The position numbers and the translations under genes were made by a program. Positions 19,519 through 30,593 of a stretch of DNA of 64,000 nucleotides are shown in pieces. Numbering within the stretch: position 1 is the stretch's first letter; each line of letters starts with the position of its first letter. Under the pieces are notes generated by a model. That model ran no database searches. It saw nothing but the letters and a program-made list of their open reading frames with translations, and was not told where the DNA came from. Origin of the DNA: Moniliophthora roreri (Eukaryota > Basidiomycota > Agaricomycetes > Agaricales > Marasmiaceae); assembly GCA_001466705.2 (NCBI GenBank), contig LATX02000248.1, positions 1 to 64,000 on the forward strand, written 5' to 3'.

Positions 19519-21880
19519 TTAGAGGAGACAATGTTTGATCTTGTAGTCAAGATATATCTCCATCACATGTTTTAGACTGTTCTTTGTCATCCATTGATTA
19601 TGCAAAGAATCATATCCTTTCCATGACACCAAAAATTGTTTTGGTTTTCTCCTGACAGGTCTGTGCCCCAAAATGGCTTCGACTTCATACTCTTCTTCTC
19701 CTTCAACTAGGTCTGGTGGGGGTTCTAGAAAGTTTGGTCCATGGATATCATTTTCTTTGTATGAAGAAAGAAGGCCGGCATGGAAAACAGAGTGTATCCT
19801 CCATTGAAACAGGAGTTTTAGTTTATATGTCACAGGGCCCAGAACTTCTTTGATTTTGAATGGACCTTCTCTTTTCAGGGATAGTTTTGGGGTTGGGTAT
19901 CCTAGAGATAAGTTCTGCCCTTCCAACCATACTTTTTGTCCCTTTTCAAAGGTGTCAATGATTCTCCCATTCCTTTCCTTGACTTTCCTCACTGCAATAT
20001 CTAGTAAAGCTGATGTTTCTTCTTGAAGTTTCTTTAGTTTGGCTATCCTTTCTTCTACTGATAGAATGTTGGTTTTGTTGAATACTGTTGGGAGGGGTCT
20101 TGGGTGGTATCCCATCATTAGGTAGAAGGGACTTTGTTTTGTAACAAAATGGGACCTTGTATTGTGTGCAAATTCTGCAAAGAGAAAAAGTTCCTTCCAC
20201 TTCATTTGTTCTTTTGCACAGAAGAATCTAAGGAATATTTTGATGCTTTGATTCACTCTTTCAGTTTCTCCATCCATTTCAGAGTGATAGGCAGTACTCA
20301 GCATTTGTTTAATCCCCAATAATCTTTCCATTTCTTTGAAGACTTTGGCTGTGAATCAAGAGTCTTGATCGGATATTAATTTATCCGGTAAACTGAATCA
20401 TTTGTATATGTTTGCCAGTAAAAGTTCCACTGCTCCTTTTGCATCTAGTTTCTTGTTGCATGGGATTAAAGTTACCCTCTTTGTAGTGGCATGGTCCACC
20501 ACAATGAGAATACTGTCATTGTTGTCTACTTTAGGTAAATCTGTGATTAAATCCATTGTGCAAATCTGAAATGGTAACACATCTTTGTGTCCTCCAATTG
20601 GTTGTATTGGTGTTCTTGTTGAATGTGTGTTAATTTTCATCTGTTGACATGCTGCACATCTATCAACAAACTGTTGAATGTATTTTGCCATTTCTGGCCA
20701 CCAGTAATCATGTTTGATTTGATCGATGGTGTTCCATTGTCCTGGATGTCCATGTGGCAATGCTTCATGTATACTTTTGACCAATGTTTGTTGGAGATCT
20801 GGGTTATTGGGTATGTGGACTCTATCCTTGAAGAATAAGAGGTTGTCTTTGACTTCCCAATCCTTCAGTGTTGATTTAATGGGGGGCACTCCCTTTTCTA
20901 ATAGGCTTTTGATTGCCATGTTTTTGAAATTGTCTGTTGAAAGTGCTTCTTCTATCTTGTTTTTCAGTTCCATGTTGATGATGTTGATAAACAGCTTATC
21001 TGGTAGCATGAAATGACAATGTCTTCATTGTTATTGTCTTCTTCCTCTACAAGGTCCAATCTTTGTGATAATGCATCTGATTGGGTCATCTTTGATTACA
21101 TGCACCAGTTTCAAATCAAATTGTGATAGGAAGAGGTACTATCACACTTGTCTCTGGTTTAACTTCTGTGCGGAGCAGAAGTAAGTTAAATTCTTGTGAT
21201 CAGATAGAATGGTCACTGGGTGTGGTCCTCCTAAAAGGTAATGTTTCCATGTTTCCAACACATTCACAATCACCATTAGCCCTCAATTATAAATTTCATA
21301 GTTCCATTCCATAGTGTTGAATGCATGTGAAATGTATCTGCATGGATGATACTCTCCATTGGTCCCTTTTTGTTTGAGAATAGCACCAGTGGCCCATTTC
21401 AATGCGTCTGCTTTGATCATGAAGGGTTTCTTGTTGTTTGGCATTTTTAAAATAGGTTTGCTAAGGAACTTCTTTTTTAATGTTTGGAATGCTCCTTCTT
21501 TGTTGTTTGACCATATGAATCATACTCCTTTCTTGGTAAGATCATGCAGTGGTTTTGTGATTCGTGTGTAATTCCCTATGAATTTCTGGTAGAAATTTGT
21601 GAATCCTAAAAATGATCTCACACCTTTGACTGTTTTCGGCAATTCCCAGTCTTTAATTCCTGCCAATTTGATCAGGTCCATTCTGATATATCCTTCTTTA
21701 ATCACCAGACCTAGGAATAGGACTTCTGTAACTTCAAATTTGCATTTCTCTGGTTTTAGAAATAGGTCATTTTCTTGTAATTGTTCCAGAACTTGTCTTG
21801 TTCTGATGTGATGGATTAGCAAATGGTCTGAAAAGATGAGGATGTCATCCATATATACTACACACCATCCTTCACACTAT
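19519..21880 (-). pseudogene. Pol of element C, 3' part: RT end, RNase H, integrase, chromodomain
   Basis: On the minus strand, YMDD of reverse transcriptase (about 21,857-21,843) is followed by the connection region, RNase H (about 21,520-21,050), integrase zinc region with HPGQ and Cys-x-x-Cys (about 20,740-20,640), the core with VVDHATTKR, SDQDS in place of SDRDP, and DGETERVN, and a chromodomain (about 19,690-19,600). Frame breaks occur near 20,350-20,398 and 21,010-21,060. The family's second catalytic Asp is still read, but the ORF is broken. Confidence 0.85.
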
Positions 21881-22941
21881 GTATAAATGAGGTGTTCTTT
21901 TTATGCTATTAATACAAATGAAATACACTCAGAATACTGCTATATATTTGCTTCCAGACAACACTCAGAAAATTCTATTAGTTTCAAGTTATTATCACAT
22001 ATTGAAAACAGCAAGCATACTCTGGGTTTTAATTTCCAGAAGAGTCCATGTTTTTTGATAATTTTATGATATAGAAATTATAGAATTATCCTTTAATTTT
22101 CTAATTACAGATATACTAAATTTTCTACCTTATAAAATAGTGAGAAAACATTTAGAAAATAAATATAAGATTTTGAATTTTATATCAAAGGAAACATGTT
22201 AAATACAAAAGGAAAACTATATGAAAACTATCTAAGAACTGCTTTAAAATATAGTGTTTTCACATGATTTTTCTACTATTTTCCTAGTGTTTTCCTAGTG
22301 TTTTCTTTGACTTTCCCACAATAGAAAATGTGGAATTTTTATCTTATCTTATCAGCATTTTCTGAGCATTTTCAACCAGAGAAAATTCAATGTTTTCTCA
22401 GCATGGAAATTATTCTAATATATTGTATTATCTATTAATTCTATATCTTTTGCTGCTGAAAATTTAGTATTCTCCAGACATAGGAATAGGACTTCTGTAA
22501 CTTCAAATTTGCATTTCTCTGGTTTTAGAAATAGGTCATTTTCTTGTAATTGTTCCAGAACTTGTCTTGTTCTGATGTGATGGATTAGCAAATGGTCTGA
22601 AAAGATGAGGATGTCATCCATATATACTACACACCATCCTTCACACTATGTATAAATGAGGTGTTCTTTTTATGCTATTAATACAAATGAAATACACTCA
22701 GAATACTGCTATATATTTGCTTCCAGACAACACTCAGAAAATTCTATTAGTTTCAAGTTATTATCACATATTGAAAACAGCAAGCATACTCTGGGTTTTA
22801 ATTTCCAGAAGAGTCCATGTTTTTTGATAATTTTATGATATAGAAATTATAGAATTATCCTTTAATTTTCTAATTACAGATATACTAAATTTTCTACCTT
22901 ATAAAATAGTGAGAAAACATTTAGAAAATAAATATAAGATT
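21712..22941. repeat. Direct duplication (461 bp, offset 769) spanning RT and the AT-rich insert
   Basis: The segment 21,712-22,172 recurs at 22,481-22,941 with no differences that I found. Both copies are preceded by the microhomology CCAGAC. The second copy then continues with a shortened version of the following DNA. This duplicates the YMDD part of reverse transcriptase. Confidence 0.75.
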
Positions 22942-23106
22942 GGAAACATGTTAAACTTTTGCTGCTGAAAATTTAGTATTCTCCAGACATATTCTTGTTG
23001 AGAGGACACAATTGAAATTTAGAATTTATATATGTTTTTATAAGAATTCTCTTTGAAAGAAGATTAAGTGTTTTCTCAATCAGAATACCATGTTAAAAGA
23101 ACACCT
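21891..23106. mobile_element. AT-rich insertion in the RT gene of element C, with short inverted ends
   Basis: Reverse transcriptase is split between VVYMDDIL (ending about 21,880) and FINDTTYK (about 23,107). The inserted sequence begins GGTGTTCTTTT and ends AAAAGAACACC, a perfect 11-bp inverted repeat. It has no transposase. The interior carries a second copy of part of RT, because 21,712-22,172 is repeated without visible change at 22,481-22,941. A small DNA transposon (MITE-like) plus a tandem duplication is the simplest reading. Confidence 0.5.
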
Positions 23107-24275
23107 TGTACGTAGTGTCATTGATAAAATCTTTCAAGATATCATTCATGAAGGCTTGGAATGTAGCAGGAGAGTTGGTTAATTCAAAGAACATGACCAT
23201 CAGTTTGAATAGTCCTTGGCTTGTTTTAAAGGCTGCTTTCCATTGATCACCATCTTTGATACAGATGTTATTATAACTGTTCTATAAATCCAATTTGGTG
23301 AAAACTTGTGGCATCTTTAAGTTTGTCAACGAAGTCAGTTACTAATGGAAGTGGGTATCAGTTTTTGATTGTTCCATTGTTTAGTTCTCAATAATCTTGG
23401 CATAGTCTGAGGGCACCTACTTCCTTTTTTGCTACAAAAAAGAAAGAAGATGCTATGGGAGAGATCGATGGTAGAATGTATCTTTTTTGCAAGTTCTCAT
23501 TAATGAATTTGTCTTGTTCTATTTGTTCTTGAGGTGAAAGTGGATATATCTTGCAGTCCATTAGTTTAAAATCCAGTTTAAGGTCAATCACATGATCATA
23601 AGGACAAGATGGTGAGAATCATTTGGCCTTTTTCTTTTTGAATCGATAGGTGTAATCAGAGAGATAGGAGGGGATCAATTCTTTGAGAGGTTTCACCTTG
23701 GTCTCATGAGTTTGAGCGAGTACTTGAGAAGTGGATAACTTAGCATTGATTTGAATGGCATCACTATCTTCTTCACCTCGAATAAAACTCCTGATCAGCA
23801 TTTTACTGTCTTCTGTTGTGTCCAGTACTCTGATAAATCTTTTTGCCAATATCTTCTGCCTGGGTCAAAACTTCATAACTCCTGTGACCCAATCAATATC
23901 AGGATTATGATCTTGTAGCCATGGTAATCCTAGGATGAACCATTCAGGTCCTAATCCAGAGATTAGAAGAGTTTCTGTCATTTGTCAATCTTCTATCAGG
24001 ATTTCCAAGGTCACTGAATGTATAATCCAACCAGTCTTATTTCGTGTTCTGTCTATGTTAAAAACCTTGATAGGTTTTTCTAATTTGGTCCATTTTGTTT
24101 TTAGACAACATGCTTCTTTTTTGCTGATAAAGTGTCCACCAGCTCCTGAATCAATCAGAGCCTGCACTTCGATGATTTCTGTTCCAATTGTGTATGTAAG
24201 TGGTACATGTATTGAATGTTGGTCTAACTTAGCTAATACAATGTTTGAAATCATAATTGAAGGTGGTAAGAGCAT
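23107..24275 (-). pseudogene. Pol of element C, 5' part: protease and RT N-terminus
   Basis: The minus-strand frame opens at ATG 24,275 (MLLPPSIMISN). It carries the retropepsin motif DSGAGG (about 24,150), a linker, and the RT fingers/palm region ([16 protein letters not shown], then [18 protein letters not shown], about 23,560-23,390) up to the AT-rich insertion. Without the later insertion the gag TGA (24,298-24,300) would lie 22 nt upstream of this ATG, so gag and pol are separate frames. Breaks near 23,620 and 23,860-23,985 show decay. Confidence 0.8.
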
Positions 24276-24306
24276 CAGCCTCTCCTACTGAAGATGCTCA
24301 AAAACC

Positions 24307-26634
24307 TATGCCTCTACTATGAAAACACGAGGCCTGTGGTGCCAAAATACCCCTGAAAGAGGTATATATAAGTTCTTGATTCTCAGTTTTGTTTGTGAGT
24401 TGGTTTGGCGTGGTTCACTGTTACCGCAATGTCAAGAATAATTCTCAATGTCTTACTTGGTAGTTCAGAGATGATTGCCTTCAAAACAACTTCTCAGATC
24501 GAAAATAGGTGTTTGTTTGTATAATATTTATCAATTTTGTGGTTTTATTAATCACTTTGAAAGCAAATACTGGTATAGATTTCGACCAGAAACTGCCCAA
24601 AGAATAAACTTCTTCTAAGTGAGAACAAAGGTACCTCTTGTACCTGAATATAGCCCTCTTAGCTATGTTCTGCAATGATTCTCAAGAGGACAAATCTTCT
24701 AGACACTGCTAGCCTGAAACCCTCTCTGATTCACGTCGAAACACCAGACTATACTGATGCACATCATGTTACATTACTTGCACAGCAACGACAACAACTC
24801 AACACCACTATGACATAGCGGCATTAAGCTCGGATCAAGTTCGAGTATCCAACAACTAACAAAGAGTAAAACCCTCTGCTAAGCTGTTCTAGCGTTTGGT
24901 GTTCGGTCACGTTTGAGCAAGATATCCATTGGATTAACCAGGTCAAGCTGAAGTAGCTTAGACCTGTAAACTATCTACTTATACAATGATTGTAGTTACT
25001 CGTTTGCATACAAACTGCTAGAGCGACATCGTTTGTTTAGTAAACAGAATGTACCTCGATGATATCATAAATAAGGAACGCAACATCAGCGGTGATGTCG
25101 AGGAAGATAAAAATAAGTTATAATGATACAATAGACAATGTCATAATGACATCAAATCATAAATAGAAAGAAAAGGAATCGAATAGAATAATGACTTCAT
25201 ACTGATGTTATGGATGACATAGTAATGATGTCTTAAATAGCACGATAGGCATAGAATCAGAAAAGGGAACTGGGAAGGTGGATGTGTCCAGATGTTAAGG
25301 AGAAGCATAGGTAGAGAAAAGGGAAAAGTAGCGCTTAAGGGCACTAAAGTGTCAAAGCAAAGAATATGAATGAGAAGAATAAAAAAAGATGAAGAGAAAA
25401 ATAATGTCTGTGCGTATGACTGTAACACATCAGCTACCCTCTTAGTAGACTGATACAATGTTTCTCTTATCGGAAAACACACCTCTTGTGTTAAAAACTA
25501 AGCTCTTTCTAGCTTTTATTTATATCTCTGGTTTGGGTTACAATCTCAGGTCTCAACTAGCCTGTGCCTCTTGCACAACTAAATAAGCTAGAGCCCAAAG
25601 TGGTTGAAAAATACTGATTGCCAGTAGCTCTTCTACCTGAACAACAACATCATACACTCTGGTAATTGGTGGGCAGTATCTCTCCTGCTTTCCACCTACA
25701 AAACATGTCCTCTTATATACTCTACAACATAAATAATCTAATATATCTGTTACAAATACAAATAAAACTGAGTCAGGTGATAAATATTATATAAACTGAG
25801 CTGTGTTTGGTAATTTCTCTGTCACAGTGTCCAATTGTAGTCAGGCTTCATAGCCATAATCTCTTTTATTCTTTTTCTTTGACAATTGTGCAGTCTTCTG
25901 ACACCAGCCATTTGCAATTTTCTCTATCAAATGGCTCTTCTTCCAACTCTGTTTGAAAATATTATACTTCCATGCTGCTCCACATGGTTTCTTCCTTCTC
26001 CATCTTCTATCATCTGCTCTATGGATGCACAATATGCTTCTATCTCTATTGTTTAAAGTGTACATGTAAGCTCAGCTGTGCTGGTTTCTCATCATACAGC
26101 TTTGTCTTCCATTTTTCTGTGATACAGGCACCCTTCCAGTAGCTGATCATCTATTTCATTCTTCAGTTTGACATTTGGTATCTCAAGTATCCCTTGCTGA
26201 TAATTTGTCATCCTCTGTTTCATATCCGTTTCTCAATAATATTCTCATATGTGTATTATTGAAGGCTTTTATTCTTTCTTCAAGTTGGGTATAGATTGGA
26301 AATATTGTTAAAAGTGAAAATATTCCCTTTGGTATGCTTTCAATAGAGAAGTATTATATGGTGTTGTTCCCTATGGGTTTCAGGATGCTCCTCTGTGTTC
26401 AGATCTGCTGTTTACTTTCATACTAGCAGTGGTTGGGTACCTTTGTATGGCTTACCATCAACCATTACTCTGCTAATATTTTATATTCTTCTCTACTACT
26501 CACTTTGACTAGCTGCTCAGGGCTCACACTAGTTCTCAATTCCCTTATCTATGTTATTTTCAACTATAAAAGTGCAAAATATTCTCTATTTGTGTGCAAA
26601 ATAAAAGGTAAAAGTTATGCATATCACCACCTTT
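24307..26634. mobile_element. Unidentified insertion at the gag-pol junction of element C (9-bp duplication)
   Basis: TCAAAAACC occurs at 24,298-24,306 and 26,635-26,643. Removing one copy and everything between restores the gag-pol junction seen in element E. The insert has no terminal inverted repeats that I can see and no confident ORF; a short basic minus-strand frame lies at 25,841-26,065. A 9-bp duplication would fit a Mutator-like element or a LINE-type insertion; I cannot choose. A solo gypsy LTR is nested inside it. Confidence 0.5.
24767..25427 (-). repeat. Solo LTR of the chromodomain gypsy family, CATCA target duplication
   Basis: A 661-bp LTR (plus-strand ends TGTTAC and TGTAACA) is flanked by CATCA on both sides (24,762-24,766 and 25,428-25,432). 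It contains AGGTCAAGCTG at 24,940-24,950 as other family LTRs do. No internal sequence adjoins it, so it arose by LTR-LTR recombination. Confidence 0.85.
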
Positions 26635-26886
26635 TCAAAAACCCTCTTTTCCCATAAGATCAAAGATCTCTTCTTGCTCTGCTTCTTCCTGTTCTTAGAT
26701 TATTGCCCTGATTTTGGTAAATGTGTCTCTTACAGAGAGTTTCTTCGGCTCAGGTTTATTGTTCTGTCCTTGTACTTTGGTAGGACAATCTTGTGAGATG
26801 TGACTGGTCTGTGCACATTTGAAACACTTCTCTTGAGCTATGTAGTCTTTTCGATCTGACTCTGAAAGTATCCTGTTAATAACCAT
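26635..26886 (-). pseudogene. gag: Gag of element C, C-terminal part with zinc knuckle
   Basis: The minus strand encodes CFKCAQTSHISQDC (C-x2-C-x4-H-x4-C) preceded by a DRKDYIAQEK segment and followed by KIRAII ... EGF and a TGA, aligning to gag of element B around 5215-5430. It is separated from the rest of gag by the 26,887-28,598 insertion. Confidence 0.75.
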
Positions 26887-28598
26887 TAATACACTAATTT
26901 TATAAACCTTTCAAATTCTACACATATGAGCGTCATTTGGACATATTTAAATGGTTGAAATGATAAGAAACATGGAAATAGAAGGACTGATATGAGCCTG
27001 AGTAGTCAGTCAAAACCTATATATGCTTGATGGCACAAAGCTATAAGTTAATTGTACTTACAGTACACCCCACATGGGTACCGAGTCACTTATAGAATCT
27101 CCAATTTGTGCCTTGAGCTTCCTGAAACCTGTAGAGACCTCTATACAGTGTGCTCAAGAGAGACACATTGGTAGTTGAACATATATATGGTATATCAAGG
27201 GGATATTTCACTTTTAAACAATCTTCAATTACTCTCAGAGAGCTCCTTCAAGCTCAGGATGATACCTATGATATACCAAGAGAAAAGATACAATGATATC
27301 CAAATCAGATATACGATGGAGTATTAGCTTAAGTATATGATCACTCTGCATTCTGAGATGGTGATGCAATGATCCTCCAAAGATAGAAGGAAAGCAATAA
27401 GACAGAAATCAGATATGACTGATAGGTGAGAAAAGAAACACAAGAGATAAGCATGAGTCAGTCAGATAGGACAGACGGAACAAGGAAATACACAATGACT
27501 CCTATGGAAGTTGAGAATATTTCTGACCATTGAAAAACAGGATAAGAAACTCCTAGGCAGTAGCAACAGATTCCAAACCTAGATACCTATATACCACACA
27601 GAGGGCCTAGCTCAAGTTGTGCTTCTGATACCCGAGATTGTATTTATTGGTGACCCGCATACCTATATATGGTATGGGATTACTGTCGTGACATGGGACT
27701 GAACCTATATATGTTCATTTTTGATTTTTCCTGTGACCAGTATGATATATACCTATTATTATAATTTTATTGTAGATATTTGTTTCCAGCAGTATATAAG
27801 GACAGCCATTTTGTAGGTGGGAGTAAGAGGAATCTGCCCCACCACTACGTGATATTTGTATGTGGCTATTGTTTGTGTAGAGAAATCACATTCAATCAGA
27901 TTTTCCTCCTCACATCAGGCCCTAGGGACTCAGAGTAGACCTAGTTGAGATATAAGACTATATACCAAACTTGATAGTAATGGCAAAGCCAGATATTTGT
28001 TCTGTGCTTTAGCAGATAATCATTTTCAAGTCAAGAGAAGACTTTGTATCAGAAAGTTTTGGTGGCTTTCTGGAGGCAGCTAGTGTTTTGCTAGTGTTGA
28101 TGCAGCTTAGAGAGGGCTCAGGTTACGAGAGTAGAAGTTTTCCTGCTTAAGTGTGTTCTAAATTGAGTAGATGCAACTTAGAGAGAGCTCAGGCTACCAG
28201 AGTAGAAGTTTTCCAGCTTAAGGGTGTTACAGATCACAACCAAGAGGGTTGTATCCAGTACAAGGGGTACTGTAGTCTTTGATTACTTGAGTTATCACTT
28301 CAGAGTAGTCTTACCATTGCCTCAGCGCAATTAGCTGTTGTATTTAGGCTTGATTGAGAGAGTAGAAACCAGAAAACACACAATAAAAACAATTTATTAA
28401 ACAAATATATCCTTGTAGTCTATGTCAATAAACAAATACACACTTATTTGGATCACAAAACATCAAATAGAGTCTAAGTACGGTAACTCTGATCATGCCG
28501 AACCACACTCTGCACATCACCACACACACACATAGACAATAGTAGAGCAGGATCTGATCAACAGATCAGCTCTTTGTGTAGCACATTCAAGTGGTGTT
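26887..28598. mobile_element. Insertion in gag of element C (ACCAT duplication), unidentified
   Basis: ACCAT at 26,882-26,886 and 28,599-28,603 brackets the insert, and gag homology resumes on each side. Inside, 27,639-28,231 looks like an LTR on the minus strand (plus-strand TGTATT ... GTTACA), followed on its left by GGTATCAGAAGC, close to an initiator-Met-tRNA-type primer site. Two ~55-bp near-repeats containing AGAGTAGAAGTTTTCC lie at about 28,105-28,225. No coding frame is convincing. It may be a truncated Copia-like element. Confidence 0.35.
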
Positions 28599-28603
28599 AC
28601 CAT

Positions 28604-29605
28604 CTTCTCTTTCTGTACAATCTTCAGCTTCACTGGGTCTCTTTTCCCATTCTTCAATCACCATTTCTCTCTGGCTGCCTCTGCCATTTTGAATTGGTTA
28701 TCATATTTGATGGCCACTTTGTACCATCCGTTAATAGTAGTCAGGTAACCTTCAGGTCTGAGCATGATTTTGTCAGTTAAGGATAGTGGTAGGGCTTTGT
28801 GGAAGATCTTGACAAGGGCTTTGTCATTGTATCCTGTTTCTGTTGCAAGGAGTTGGAAGTTGTGGATGAAAGTATCAGCTTGATCTTTCATCCTCAAGTC
28901 TTTGATTTTAAGTTGGGTGTCTCCTGCTATATCAATCGGCTGCCAAGTCTCCTTAAATCTCTTTTGAAAGTTGGTCTATGACTCCTCTTCGTTTTTCTTC
29001 TTGTCTCCTTCTTTATCTTTAAACAAATTTACAAATTCAGCTATCTTCCACTGGAGAGCAGATCCTCTGACATAGGAGAGCATAAACATCTTTTTCTTTT
29101 CTTGAGTATCATAATTCTTGAGGTTCATTCAAAGGTAAAGCTCTGCATCCAATAGGAACCATTAGGTATCCTTCTGATTTCCTTCAAAGAAGTCAGGTGT
29201 CACTACCTTGACTCCATTGTCTTTAGTTGCAGTCACAGCTTTGATTGTTGATATAGCAATCCTTGTTGCCCATTGTTCATTAGTCCAATTGTCTGTGTCT
29301 TCAACCTTTGGCTTCTCTTCTCTAGGAACTGATGTGCTCGCTTCCAGAGTAGTTATATTTGGTTCAGGTGTCTGAAATAATGTTCTGAATGTATCAAAAA
29401 GGTTTAGTGTTGGAGATATAGCTTCAGTTTCACTAGATTCAGTTGAGACACTCTGAAGGCTCTAGACTGCTTGTCTTCATTGCTGATGAGTGATTTGTCA
29501 CAGGGTTCAGGATGGATTCCTGATTCATTGAAGTTGTTCAGTAACTTTGAGTTCTTCATCAAGATCTGCTTCATCTTGCACAGTTAAGCACACTCTTGGT
29601 GGCAT
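28604..29605 (-). pseudogene. gag: Gag of element C, N-terminal and capsid part
   Basis: The minus strand opens at ATG about 29,605 (MPPRVCLTVQDEADLDEE) shortly after the primer-binding site and reads a decayed gag. The region at 28,897-28,658 (MRMKDQADTFIHNF ... DKIMLRPEGY ... INGWYKVAIKYDNQFKMA) aligns with the capsid-like part of B and E gag. Many stops and shifts lie between 28,900 and 29,580. Confidence 0.7.
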
Positions 29606-29656
29606 TGTGTTTCGGACTTTGGTTGTCGCCTAAACCTAGGTAGGTCAGCAAGGGAT

Positions 29657-29667
29657 CAGCTTGACCT
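29657..29667 (-). other. Primer-binding site of element C (self-complementary type)
   Basis: Plus-strand CAGCTTGACCT two bases inside the 5' LTR reads AGGTCAAGCTG on the element strand, complementary to the LTR word at 29,838-29,848. Confidence 0.65.
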
Positions 29668-29669
29668 TT

Positions 29670-30155
29670 TGTTATGTTACTTGCACAGCAACATGTACAA
29701 CAACAACAACAACTCTACAGATGGTAAAACCTTCTGCAAAGTTGTCTAAGGTTCAAGTTTGAGTTTGTCAAGTTCATCTAGACAGAGTCTAGAGTTCAGA
29801 TGGTTCAATCATTGAGTAGATGCAAGTTAGATTAACTAGGTCAAGCTGAAGAGCTTAGACCCAGTATTGTTCTACTTAAATATATATTTTATATATAATT
29901 ATTTATGTGGAAAGAAAGCAGTAGAATGTCTTAGAATATAGATCTTTGTAATCAATGGAAAGGAATAGAATGAGAAAGAACAATGTCATCATAAGATGAC
30001 TAATATACAGAAAGTTATAGAACATTAGAGAATACTTAATAATTTGAAAAGGAGACTGGGAATGTGTAAGTGTCCAGATGTTAATAAGAAGCATAATGTG
30101 AGCATTCAAAGGACAAAGCAAGAAAGAAAGTATGGTACTAAACAAAAATGTAACA
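29670..30155 (-). repeat. 5' LTR of element C
   Basis: A 486-bp LTR with plus-strand ends TGTTATGTTAC and TGTAACA. On the minus strand a TATTTAAG box (29,882-29,875) precedes the CAGCTTGACCT word (starting 29,848) by 34 nt. The primer-binding site lies directly to its left. Confidence 0.85.
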
Positions 30156-30593
30156 CATTCCTTCAACTCATACCACTATCTTCCAAAGCTCCAACGTCCA
30201 TTGAGTCCCTCTGGACTCCCTTATACATTATTTATACACTCAATATGCCAGACATACTATTGTCAGGTGCACCAGCAGCAACTCTCTTTGTTACACCAAA
30301 TGATGTTGCACAACTTTATGCTCCAGTGTTATCCAACCATGCAGCTGCTGCTGTTGCCAATGCTATGGTGTCTTAATCCCCACCATCTTATGTGGATGCA
30401 ACTTGAAACAACATAATTCAGAATGACACAACTGGCATTGATCAACAGTCAGCTCACAAACTCACTCAAGAGGAGAAGCAATGGCTTGAAACAGAGTTGT
30501 TGCCCATCTATTAGCACACCTGGAAAGTTGAATCATGTCACAGTATAAAGAAAACATGAGTGGACAAAAATGTCACAGATCAGTTTATGATGC
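30156..30593 (+). other. Unassigned decayed coding-like sequence between elements
   Basis: A plus-strand frame (30,264-30,376: Ala-rich, TLFVTPNDVAQLYAPVL) and a following HKLTQEEKQWLETELLPIY segment, separated by stops, look like remnants of a protein. I do not recognise it. Confidence 0.3.

Larger units (their letters stand above)
19390..30155 (-). mobile_element. Gypsy chromodomain retrotransposon, element C, with three nested insertions
   Basis: Read on the minus strand from right to left: 5' LTR 30,155-29,670, primer-binding site 29,667-29,657, gag, insertion 26,887-28,598, rest of gag, insertion 24,307-26,634 (with its own nested solo LTR), protease, reverse transcriptase interrupted by an AT-rich insertion, RNase H, integrase, chromodomain, start of ORF3. 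The 3' LTR is missing, cut by the foldback element. Several in-frame stops show that it is old. Confidence 0.85.

Noticed and set aside
21887..22838. Two identical 60-codon ORFs as a small gene family
   Set aside because: They are the two copies of the exact DNA duplication inside an AT-rich insert, with no coding signature.
27639..28231. Confident Copia LTR
   Set aside because: TG...CA ends and a primer-site-like sequence are suggestive, but no second LTR, no coding region and a weak tRNA match, so kept only as a remark.
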